Under the pieces are notes generated by a model. The model was not told where the DNA came from. It did no database searches and was given only the letters and a program-made list of their open reading frames with translations. DNA of 44,105 bases from contig NZ_MLQR01000040.1 of assembly GCF_001866005.1 (NCBI RefSeq), positions 1 to 44,105 of the forward strand, in the 5' to 3' direction. Source of the DNA: Anaerobacillus alkalilacustris. Its GTDB lineage: Bacteria; Bacillota; Bacilli; Bacillales; Anaerobacillaceae. Numbering within the stretch: the stretch's first letter is position 1; the number at the start of each line of letters is the position of its first letter. Position numbers and translations under genes: made by a program. Shown here one piece after another: positions 37,824 to 44,105 of the stretch.

Positions 37824-38840
37824 TTAATACTCTCTTTCTAAATCCAAACCCGGGTCACCATTTAGTTCATAATTCGCAAATTGTTTTTTTTCTAAATAAT
37901 TAAAAGCAGCCGCTCCAATCATTGCTGCATTATCTGTGCATAAGTATAAAGGGGGGATGATCAACTCAATCGCTAACTGATCAAATTCCTCAGTTAACTT
38001 CTTTCTTAACCCTTTATTTGCTGCAACTCCACCAGCAAGCAAAAATTGCTCAACACGATATTCAATTGCTGCTCTTTTCGACTTTTCCACAAGCACTTCA
38101 ATTACACTTTCCTGAAAGCTAGCAGCTAAATCCTCGTTTGAAATCTCAATCCCACGCTGCTTTGCATTATGCAATGTGTTAATCACTGCTGATTTTAATC
38201 CACTGAAACTAAAATCATATGAGTCAGGCTCTAACCACGCTCTAGGTAAATCTATTGTTGGAGAACCTTCCGCTGCAAGACGATCAATGTGTGGTCCACC
38301 AGGATAAGGTAAGCTTAGTGTTCTTGCTACTTTATCATATGCTTCACCAACAGCATCATCTCTAGTTTCTCCAATAACTTCAAAATTACCATGTTCCTTC
38401 ATATAGACTAATTCTGTGTGTCCACCAGAAACCACCAATGTCATAAGTGGAAATTTAAAGTTAGTTATTAATTGATTGGCATAAATATGACCAGCAATAT
38501 GGTGAACCCCTATAAGCGGTAAATCATGAGAAAATGCTAGTGCTTTTGCCGCATTTACACCTATTAATAAAGCGCCTACTAACCCCGGTCCTTCTGTTAC
38601 AGCTATGGCCGATAAGTCCTCAAAAGTTTTATTCGCTTCTTTCATGGCTTCTTCAATTATGATTGTAATTTGCTCCACGTGATGCCTGGATGCTATCTCA
38701 GGGACAACACCACCAAAGCGTTTATGACTTTCAATTTGAGAAGCAACTACATTTGATAAAATTTCAGTACCGTTCTTTATAACCGCTGCTGCTGTTTCAT
38801 CACAGCTTGTTTCAATAGCTAAGATTATTTTATCGCTCAT
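37824..38840 (-). CDS. tsaD: tRNA N6-threonylcarbamoyltransferase TsaD (Gcp)
   Basis: This 338-residue ASKHA-fold enzyme transfers threonylcarbamoyl to A37 of ANN-decoding tRNAs, acting with TsaB and TsaE. It has the N-terminal [12 protein letters not shown], the metal-binding H114-x3-H118 (HHIAGH), [12 protein letters not shown], and the C-terminal [11 protein letters not shown] chose the ATG at 38840 (MSDKIIL), which overlaps the rimI stop by one base and has GGTGG upstream; a start five codons earlier lies inside rimI. Length is normal. It is the last gene of the operon. Confidence 0.97.
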   Translation of the reverse strand: MSDKIILAIETSCDETAAAVIKNGTEILSNVVASQIESHKRFGGVVPEIASRHHVEQITIIIEEAMKEANKTFEDLSAIAVTEGPGLVGALLIGVNAAKALAFSHDLPLIGVHHIAGHIYANQLITNFKFPLMTLVVSGGHTELVYMKEHGNFEVIGETRDDAVGEAYDKVARTLSLPYPGGPHIDRLAAEGSPTIDLPRAWLEPDSYDFSFSGLKSAVINTLHNAKQRGIEISNEDLAASFQESVIEVLVEKSKRAAIEYRVEQFLLAGGVAANKGLRKKLTEEFDQLAIELIIPPLYLCTDNAAMIGAAAFNYLEKKQFANYELNGDPGLDLEREY

Positions 38841-39289
38841 TATAATACCACCCACATGACAAGAGCATCCTCTTGATTATCTGTATAATAATTTTTTCTA
38901 ATTCCCCCTGGTTGAAACCCAAGTTTAGCATAAAGTCTTTGTGCAACATGATTGGATACTCTTACTTCTAACGTTACCTTTGTTGCTCCTAGTGTACGAG
39001 AAAGTTCGATTGCGTGTACAAGTAACTGTTCTCCCAGCTTAAGGCCTCGAAAATCAGAATGTATAGCAATGTTTGTGATATGCGCTTCATCAACAATTAC
39101 CCAAACTCCACAATATCCAATGACTTCTTCATTTCTCACTAGGACAAGATAATGAGCAAATTTATTATTAACAAGCTCATTAACGAAGGCCGTACGGCTC
39201 CAAGGAGTCGCAAAAGAATTTTGCTCAACTTTTAATACATCATCTATATCTTCAGAAAACATATAGCGTATTTTATAATTTTCTCCCAT
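38840..39289 (-). CDS. rimI: Ribosomal protein S18 alanine N-acetyltransferase RimI
   Basis: This 149-residue GNAT-family acetyltransferase acetylates the N-terminal alanine of ribosomal protein bS18. The acetyl-CoA-binding motif is [19 protein letters not shown], followed by [18 protein letters not shown]. The conserved N-terminal part is [25 protein letters not shown] precedes the ATG. It lies between tsaB (15-base gap) and tsaD (one-base overlap), the standard Firmicute arrangement. Confidence 0.93.
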   Translation of the reverse strand: MGENYKIRYMFSEDIDDVLKVEQNSFATPWSRTAFVNELVNNKFAHYLVLVRNEEVIGYCGVWVIVDEAHITNIAIHSDFRGLKLGEQLLVHAIELSRTLGATKVTLEVRVSNHVAQRLYAKLGFQPGGIRKNYYTDNQEDALVMWVVL

Positions 39290-39304
39290 AAGACAACTAC
39301 CTTG

Positions 39305-40006
39305 TTAACTATTATTTTTTTGTTCCTTTAACCAATTTGCCTCAGCTTCTGCTAATCGAATATAGTTAGGTGTAAAATCATGTATATGGACATTTGGTTC
39401 TCTCAATAATCCTAATCTCGCCAATTCACTTGGTCTTGAATTATGATCACTTAATAAACCAAATTGAACCTTATTTCCTAACTTTTCTTCCATTATATGT
39501 TTATGTATTGGAATATCATTACCTAAAAAAAGAACATTCTCATACTTCTCATTTAATAATGTTACCCAATCCTCTAAAAGACAGATTTGATCATCCATGA
39601 TTTTCGTATACACCTTGTTTTTTACTCCATAAAGCCCTGTATAAACTTGACCTCTTCTTGCATCAAAAATTGGTGAAACAACTCCGTTGAAGTGGCGACC
39701 ATTTTGGGCCAAAACTTCTAGGCTAGACACACCTATCAGTGGTATTTTTAACGTCCAAGCTAATGTTTTAGCTGTTGTAACACCAATTCTAACTCCTGTA
39801 TACGAACCAGGTCCTTCAGCAACCACAATTCGATTTAATTCTTTAGGAGAAACTCCTGCATCGTTCATGATCGAATGAATAGCTGGCATCAAACGAAGAG
39901 AATGGTTCTTTTTTAGGTTAGTAGTTAATTCTCCTAGCACTTTATCTCCATCTACTAATGCCACACCCAACACAAAAGTAGACGTATCAATGGCTAATAC
40001 TTTCAT
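39305..40006 (-). CDS. tsaB: tRNA t6A biosynthesis protein TsaB
   Basis: This 233-residue ASKHA-fold partner of TsaD supports threonylcarbamoyl transfer to tRNA. The N-terminus is LAIDTSTFVLGVALV; the family motif VVAEGPGSYTGVRIGVTTAKTLAW appears at about residues 61-84. It lacks the TsaD metal-binding histidines, as expected. Its ATG overlaps the tsaE stop by four bases (ATGA), showing translational coupling. Confidence 0.95.
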   Translation of the reverse strand: MKVLAIDTSTFVLGVALVDGDKVLGELTTNLKKNHSLRLMPAIHSIMNDAGVSPKELNRIVVAEGPGSYTGVRIGVTTAKTLAWTLKIPLIGVSSLEVLAQNGRHFNGVVSPIFDARRGQVYTGLYGVKNKVYTKIMDDQICLLEDWVTLLNEKYENVLFLGNDIPIHKHIMEEKLGNKVQFGLLSDHNSRPSELARLGLLREPNVHIHDFTPNYIRLAEAEANWLKEQKNNS

Positions 40007-40461
40007 TTAATCAGTAGCTCCTTACATAATAGATTATACCTTTCACCAATTGGGCTTAGTACTATTCTCCGTTCTTGGTCTCCTTGATGAAATATCTGAA
40101 TATCGAGGCGTTCTGATGGAAGCTGTTCTTCGATTAAGCTAGACCATTCAATAACAGAAACACCCTCACCATAGAAATATTCATCAAACCCTAAATCCTC
40201 ATCACCATCACTAACTCTATAAACATCCATATGATAGAGAGGCAATCTTCCTTTATACTCTTTAATAATTGTAAATGTAGGGCTATTCACTGTTCTTTTT
40301 ACTTCTAGTCCTTTCGCTAACCCCTTTGTAAAGTGAGTTTTCCCAGCACCTAAATCCCCTTCAAGGGTAATAACTGTACCTGCTTGAATTAGTCTACCTA
40401 ACTTCTCTGCAAATTCCATTGTTTCTTCTGGAGACGATGTATATATCGTAAAGTTATCCAT
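40003..40461 (-). CDS. tsaE: tRNA t6A biosynthesis ATPase TsaE
   Basis: This 152-residue P-loop ATPase resets the TsaBD complex during t6A formation. Walker A is GDLGAGKT at 35-42; TVNSPTFTIIKEY and LYHMDVYRV are family hallmarks. I chose the ATG at 40461 (MDNFTIYTSS), one base after the thiL stop and with AAAGGTG upstream, over an in-frame start 19 codons earlier inside thiL. Confidence 0.95.
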   Translation of the reverse strand: MDNFTIYTSSPEETMEFAEKLGRLIQAGTVITLEGDLGAGKTHFTKGLAKGLEVKRTVNSPTFTIIKEYKGRLPLYHMDVYRVSDGDEDLGFDEYFYGEGVSVIEWSSLIEEQLPSERLDIQIFHQGDQERRIVLSPIGERYNLLCKELLIK

Positions 40462-40462
40462 A

Positions 40463-41458
40463 TTATTCACCTTTATTAAAATGATTAAAGCCTTTTTTAG
40501 GCAAGATTTGTTTAGCATAATTATTTATTAAATAAACTTCGGCATCCCCTGAACTTACCTCACCTATAATAGTGAACTTTATACCGTTTTGATTAAACGT
40601 TTGATTAATTTCAGAATAAAAAGCCTTAGGTATTGTTCCTATAAGCTGATAATCCTCACCACCAAAAAGGATCCACTGCTTTTGCTTTTCTTCAGAATAC
40701 GGCTCTATAAATGAATTTCGAGGTATTTTATCATAGTCAATATTTAACGTAACATTACTTGCTTCTGCAATTTCATTAGCTTCACTGGCTAGTCCATCAC
40801 TAATATCATTTAATGATATCCTTTGCTTACTAGAAGCTAGCAACTGTCCTGCCTCAATTTGTGGAGTTGGATACTGGTGTGCTTCTATTAACTTTTTTTC
40901 TTGATTTGAAAAAGGATAATGTAACCCGTGTTTTAGTAATAGCTCTAAACCAGCTGCAGAACCACCTACTTCTCCAATAAGGAAAACGAAATCTCCTGGA
41001 GATGCGTTACTTCTGTATAGACTAGATTCTTTTTCTATTTTTCCACATACGGTAACTGTGATGATGAGTCCTTGTTTAGAAGAAACAGTATCACCACCAA
41101 TCAAATCGACTGAATACTTATCTCCTAAAGATTTCATTCCTTCATAAATTTCTTTGAGTTCTTTTTCATCCCAATCATTAGGAATGGCAATTGAAACAAG
41201 GTAATACGTCGGTACTCCACCCATCGCAGCAATATCACTAATATTTACCGCAAGAGCTTTATATCCAATCATAAAAGGTGCCATCGTTTCTTTAGTAAAA
41301 TGAACACCTTCTACCATTGTATCCATACATATAAGCTCATCAAACATGCTATTACCTTCAAAAACAGCTGCATCATCACCGATTCCTTTTTTTAATGAGG
41401 ATTGATGAGCTATTTTAGGCTTTATTTTAGTAATAAAATCAAATTCATCACGTAACAA
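40463..41458 (-). CDS. thiL: Thiamine-monophosphate kinase ThiL
   Basis: This 331-residue kinase phosphorylates thiamine monophosphate to the active cofactor TPP with ATP. Motifs include the N-terminal GIGDDAAVFEG, the metal-binding MDTMVEGVHF, AVNISDIAAMGG, DLIGGDT and DISDGLASEANEIA. The start is TTG (MLRDEFDF) with ATAGGTG about 11 bases upstream. It heads the tsa operon, as in B. subtilis. It completes the thiamine route that the thiGH operon feeds, but carries no TPP riboswitch. Confidence 0.95.
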   Translation of the reverse strand: MLRDEFDFITKIKPKIAHQSSLKKGIGDDAAVFEGNSMFDELICMDTMVEGVHFTKETMAPFMIGYKALAVNISDIAAMGGVPTYYLVSIAIPNDWDEKELKEIYEGMKSLGDKYSVDLIGGDTVSSKQGLIITVTVCGKIEKESSLYRSNASPGDFVFLIGEVGGSAAGLELLLKHGLHYPFSNQEKKLIEAHQYPTPQIEAGQLLASSKQRISLNDISDGLASEANEIAEASNVTLNIDYDKIPRNSFIEPYSEEKQKQWILFGGEDYQLIGTIPKAFYSEINQTFNQNGIKFTIIGEVSSGDAEVYLINNYAKQILPKKGFNHFNKGE

Positions 41459-41511
41459 GTAGTTTCACACCTATTTGAAATAATTTTTTAAAATTGTCCA
41501 TTGAAATGTGT

Positions 41512-41539
41512 AAAAAACCTTAGGTATCTTCCTAAGGTT
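41512..41539 (-). terminator. Terminator upstream of thiL
   Basis: AACCTTAGG (41516-41524) pairs with CCTAAGGTT (41531-41539); on the minus strand TTTTTT follows. It shields the tsa operon from transcripts running out of the tRNA gene. Confidence 0.8.
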
Positions 41540-41630
41540 GTTCATATAGTAGTGTATCTTATTTTCTGAAAAAAACCTAGTAGTACTGGAGTTATAGTAG
41601 AAGTTTGACATTACTTTGCTTAAAATTAAT

Positions 41631-41657
41631 AAAAACGCAAGTCATAGGATCTTGCGT
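41631..41657 (-). terminator. Terminator of the tRNA-Met gene
   Basis: ACGCAAG (41635-41641) and CTTGCGT (41651-41657) form the stem; TTTT follows on the minus strand, about 35 bases after the tRNA 3' end. Confidence 0.75.
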
Positions 41658-41692
41658 AGTTGTGTTTACTTAAATGGAAATGAAATAATTTT

Positions 41693-41769
<77 letters not shown>

Positions 41770-41903
41770 ATAATATAAAATATGTCGTTTAATTACTTGC
41801 TTTTGATGCATCGACTCGCTCTTCCTCTACTAGTAATACTCAGTAGTTGTGCGTCGAGTTGCTGTGCTTATCTTTCGAAGCTAAACTCAATGTGCTCCAT
41901 CTT

Positions 41904-41938
41904 GCGATAATACATCTGCGTTTGCAGATGTTTATCGC
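41904..41938. repeat. Hairpin after the PLP enzyme gene
   Basis: GCGATAA plus ACATCTGC on one arm and GCAGATGT plus TTATCGC on the other form a 15-bp stem with one bulged T. There is no T-run. It lies 40 bases beyond the stop of the minus-strand PLP enzyme gene and may protect its mRNA 3' end or be a processed terminator. Confidence 0.5.
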
Positions 41939-41978
41939 TAACATGTATACATTAACATATTAATAACCTTAATGCAAA

Positions 41979-43121
41979 TTATACTCTAGATTTTTCTATA
42001 GCTTGTGCAAAGGCGTTAATAATATCGACAGAATCTTCAATTCCCAACGAAACTCTGATTAAGCCTTTCGTAATTCCCAACTTTTGTCTAATTGCATCAG
42101 GAACTGAACGGTGTGACGTCCCGAGTGGATAAGTAACTGAAGATTCAACTCCGGCTAAAGTAGGTACTATTTTTATCCATTGTAAAGATTTAAAAAATAG
42201 GTGTAAATCACAATGTTCACCAAGATCAATTGTAACAATAGCTCCATTTCCATTAGGGGAAACTGATTGCGGATAATAAACTTTGTCAATAAATCTGTTA
42301 TTTCGTAATAAATCAGCAAGGGCTTGTGCATTTTTTACTTGGCGTTCCATTCTAACAGCTAAAGTTTTCAACCCTCTACAAGCTAACCATCCTTCAAAAG
42401 GACTTAGGTTACAACCTAAATTGACAACCTTTGATTTAGCTTTAGCAATTATTTCTTCTTTTCCTACTAATACCCCTGCAGTCACATCACTATGACCACC
42501 AATATATTTAGTGGCACTATGAACAACTAAATCTGCACCTAATTCAAATGGTTTAATTAAAAAAGGTGTTGCAAATGTATTATCTATCATTGTCTTTAAA
42601 TTATTCCTTTTTGCAATAGAAACAATAGATGCAATATCTTCCACTCTTAAAAGTGGATTTGTAATGGATTCAGAATATAACAGTTTTGTGTTTCCTTTAA
42701 TAGCATTCTCAATCTCAACAGAATTATGCATAGAAATAAAAGAAACTTCAATACCAAACTCTTTTAATTCATTTGCAAAAAGCTGATAAGTACCACCATA
42801 AATATCTTCAGAGGCAATAATATGATCACCGTGACTAACCACCGCTAATATCCCTGCTAGAATCGCAGACATACCAGATGAAGTAGCTAAACCTTTAGGT
42901 GCCCCTTCTAATTGCGCTACTCCCTGACCTAAGTCATCCGTATTCGGATTGCTATATCTTGTATATAGATATTCCTTATTTCCTTTAAAAAAATCTTCCA
43001 TATCATCTAAATCTTTAAAAGAGAACGCAGATGTTTGATAAATCGGTTGTGATTTACTTACATTCATTTCTTCCATTTTCTTTTGAAAATGAACGGTTTT
43101 CGTATTAAACTTAAATGTCAT
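41979..43121 (-). CDS. PLP-dependent trans-sulfuration enzyme (cystathionine/methionine gamma-lyase type)
   Basis: This 380-residue Cys/Met-metabolism PLP enzyme has the cofactor lysine K205 in SATKYIGGHSD, the ring-binding D180 (MIDNTFATP), YTRYSNPN at 53-60 and the stacking Tyr in EDIYGG (about 108). The C-terminal GVESSVTYPLGTSHRSVP is typical of gamma-lyases and gamma-synthases. It either cleaves cystathionine, homocysteine or methionine, or joins sulfur to an acyl-homoserine; sequence alone cannot decide. GGAGG lies upstream of the ATG. It stands alone beside the tRNA gene. I looked for an S-box or T-box in its short leader and saw neither. Confidence 0.9.
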   Translation of the reverse strand: MTFKFNTKTVHFQKKMEEMNVSKSQPIYQTSAFSFKDLDDMEDFFKGNKEYLYTRYSNPNTDDLGQGVAQLEGAPKGLATSSGMSAILAGILAVVSHGDHIIASEDIYGGTYQLFANELKEFGIEVSFISMHNSVEIENAIKGNTKLLYSESITNPLLRVEDIASIVSIAKRNNLKTMIDNTFATPFLIKPFELGADLVVHSATKYIGGHSDVTAGVLVGKEEIIAKAKSKVVNLGCNLSPFEGWLACRGLKTLAVRMERQVKNAQALADLLRNNRFIDKVYYPQSVSPNGNGAIVTIDLGEHCDLHLFFKSLQWIKIVPTLAGVESSVTYPLGTSHRSVPDAIRQKLGITKGLIRVSLGIEDSVDIINAFAQAIEKSRV

Positions 43122-43254
43122 TTTTATGCCTCCAATTAACTGTTCAAAAATTTCATTTTAAAAAAATATATTATTTAGAATTTTACCATTGTTTAAGTAA
43201 TAGTTAAAGGATAGGGAATAACTATAGCCTACTAATTTATGGGAGGTTTTATAT

Positions 43255-43446
43255 ATGAGTAACAAAGAAAGAGAAAAGTATTTATCTAAAGAAGGAGTTA
43301 CTATACGGGGCGATCTAAATCCAAAAAATATTTTCCACTCAACTCCTTTCTATGCAGGCGATGCCGTTGATCAGCATAAACAATTAGAAGAGGTTAACGA
43401 AATTTTTAGTGAAAAGGAAATTAAGCAAAGTAATGAAAATTCATAG
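43255..43446 (+). CDS. Small hypothetical protein, 63 residues
   Basis: This small hydrophilic protein begins MSNKEREKYLSKEGVTIRG and ends in charged, Asn-rich residues. It has no membrane segment, cysteine or known motif. GGGAGG precedes the ATG at a normal spacing, and it has its own intergenic space, divergent from the PLP enzyme gene, so I think it is real. Function unknown. Confidence 0.65.
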   Translation: MSNKEREKYLSKEGVTIRGDLNPKNIFHSTPFYAGDAVDQHKQLEEVNEIFSEKEIKQSNENS

Positions 43447-43821
43447 AAAATTGGACGAAGGCCTTGGGTAGTTTCAGTATCTATCTTTACCGTTTTTTTC
43501 TCTTTGTGTAAGTATGTTGATCATGGATCTGCGCTTTGCACTTTGCGTTACCTTTCTCCTCTGTGCTTGACAATTTTGGTCACGCATCACTCCTTTGCGT
43601 TACCTTTTCTTTCTGTGCTCAGCACATGCAGCTTTGCTTCGAGGAAACACACTGCAAAGCGACACTCTTAGACGCAGAAAAGCTACTGACTTCGTTTACC
43701 TCATGAATATACTTCTTTGAATTTACTACGTGCTGCTTTGCATCGAGGAAGCTTACTTCAAAGCGATACTAGCAGACGCAGATGCAGCACCACTTAACGC
43801 AAATACTCAATTTCCGAAAAC
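43447..43821. repeat. Repeat-rich spacer downstream of the rRNA operon
   Basis: No gene. Two direct repeats: TTTGCGTTACCTTTCTCC at 43542 recurs with changes at 43594, and a 49-base unit at 43628-43676 (GCTTTGCTTCGAGGAA, GCAAAGCGACAC, GACGCAG) recurs at 43731-43780. The second unit contains an inverted GCTTTGC/GCAAAGC pair. These GC-richer units resemble repeats commonly flanking rRNA and tRNA genes in bacilli. Confidence 0.6.
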
Positions 43822-43858
43822 AAAAAGAACACACTCCATTGGAATGTGTTCTTTTTTT
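43822..43858 (-). terminator. rRNA operon terminator
   Basis: A 13- to 15-bp stem (AAAGAACACATTCC pairing with GGAGTGTGTTCTTT, one G-U) ends in TTTTTG on the minus strand, directly after the 5S gene. Confidence 0.9.
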
Positions 43859-43974
43859 ACCTAGCAACGTCCTACTCTCACAAGGGGAAGCCCCTAACTA
43901 CCATCGGCGCAAAAGAGCTTAACGATCGTGTTCGGCATGGGAACGAGTGTGACCTCTTCGCTATCGCCACTAGA
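43859..43974 (-). rRNA. rrf: 5S ribosomal RNA
   Basis: The minus strand carries TAGTGGCGATAGCGAAGAGG, CCCATGCCGAACACG, AGCTCTTTTGCGCCGATGG and GAGAGTAGGACGTTGC, the canonical 5S core. Its 116 bases match the Bacillus 5S length. Ends were set by recalling the B. subtilis sequence. Confidence 0.96.
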
Positions 43975-44062
43975 TAATATATTTAGTTGAAAGAAATCAT
44001 TCTTTCAAAACTAGATAACATACATTTAAGATTCTTGAGTGTGAATTCAATTCTTATTTTTA

Positions 44063-44105
44063 GGATAAGTCCTCGACCGATTAGTATCTCTCAGCTCCAC
44101 ACGTC
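44063..44105 (-). rRNA. rrl: 23S ribosomal RNA, 3' end (partial)
   Basis: The minus strand reads GGAGCTGAGAGATACTAATC then GGTCGAGGACTTATCC, the 3' terminus of bacillar 23S rRNA. The gene continues past the right edge; about 88 bases separate it from 5S. Confidence 0.93.

Noticed and set aside
43122..43254. S-box or T-box leader for the PLP enzyme
   Set aside because: The upstream region is only about 130 bases to the divergent gene and lacks the conserved elements and an attenuator.

Overview
The window is low-GC Firmicute DNA, almost certainly Bacillaceae. The right half keeps the Bacillus subtilis ydi neighbourhood in reverse order (thiL, tsaE, tsaB, rimI, tsaD, ydiF, moaC, rex, ydiK, ydiL, groES, groEL) and ends in a 5S gene and the 3' tip of a 23S gene. 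A perfect CIRCE operator, several TTG starts and a thiamine operon built on ThiH rather than the oxygen-using ThiO fit a bacillus with an anaerobic or facultative lifestyle (an Anaerobacillus-like genus is possible; the genus is inference).

Region 1 (about 1-22,330) is an accessory island lying directly downstream of groEL. From left to right it holds an IS21-type transposase cut by the window edge, small zinc-ribbon genes (one broken at a 36-base poly(A) run), a large minus-strand defence cluster (2,730-17,551), a truncated tyrosine integrase, a small membrane-anchored Cys/His protein, and a plus-strand mobility module: a DnaD-like winged-helix protein, an excisionase-like HTH protein and a full-length tyrosine integrase. 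The integrase stops about 85 bases short of the groEL stop codon, so the groEL 3' end is the likely attachment site. The other end of the island is probably beyond the left edge.

The defence cluster has the architecture of the DNA phosphorothioation system sspBCD-sspFGH. SspB (DUF4007), SspC (P-loop ATPase) and SspD (PAPS-reductase-like ATP pyrophosphatase) would place single-strand backbone phosphorothioates. SspF (P-loop ATPase), SspG and the 1,767-residue SspH (C-terminal FtsK/HerA-like motor) would attack DNA lacking the mark. No cysteine desulfurase (SspA) and no SspE lie in the window, so sulfur would have to come from a desulfurase elsewhere. A terminator and a plus-strand zinc-ribbon gene separate the two halves into two transcription units.

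Region 2 (22,327-31,700) holds the heat-shock groESL operon, a decayed IS200/IS605 copy in which the start of tnpA is joined to tnpB, the CPBP protease YdiL with YdiK, a TPP-riboswitch-controlled thiG-thiH operon, a 14-TM MFS exporter and the redox repressor Rex. The tatAY-tatCY pair seen at this place in B. subtilis is absent.

Region 3 (32,000-44,105) holds moaC, the ABC-F protein YdiF, a large predicted lipoprotein with an alkaline-phosphatase-like ectodomain and membrane domain, a dense DnaA-box cluster followed by an intergenic repeat element, the tsaD-rimI-tsaB-tsaE-thiL operon (tRNA t6A synthesis plus thiamine-phosphate kinase), an initiator tRNA-Met, a PLP trans-sulfuration enzyme, a small conserved-looking gene, and the end of an rRNA operon.
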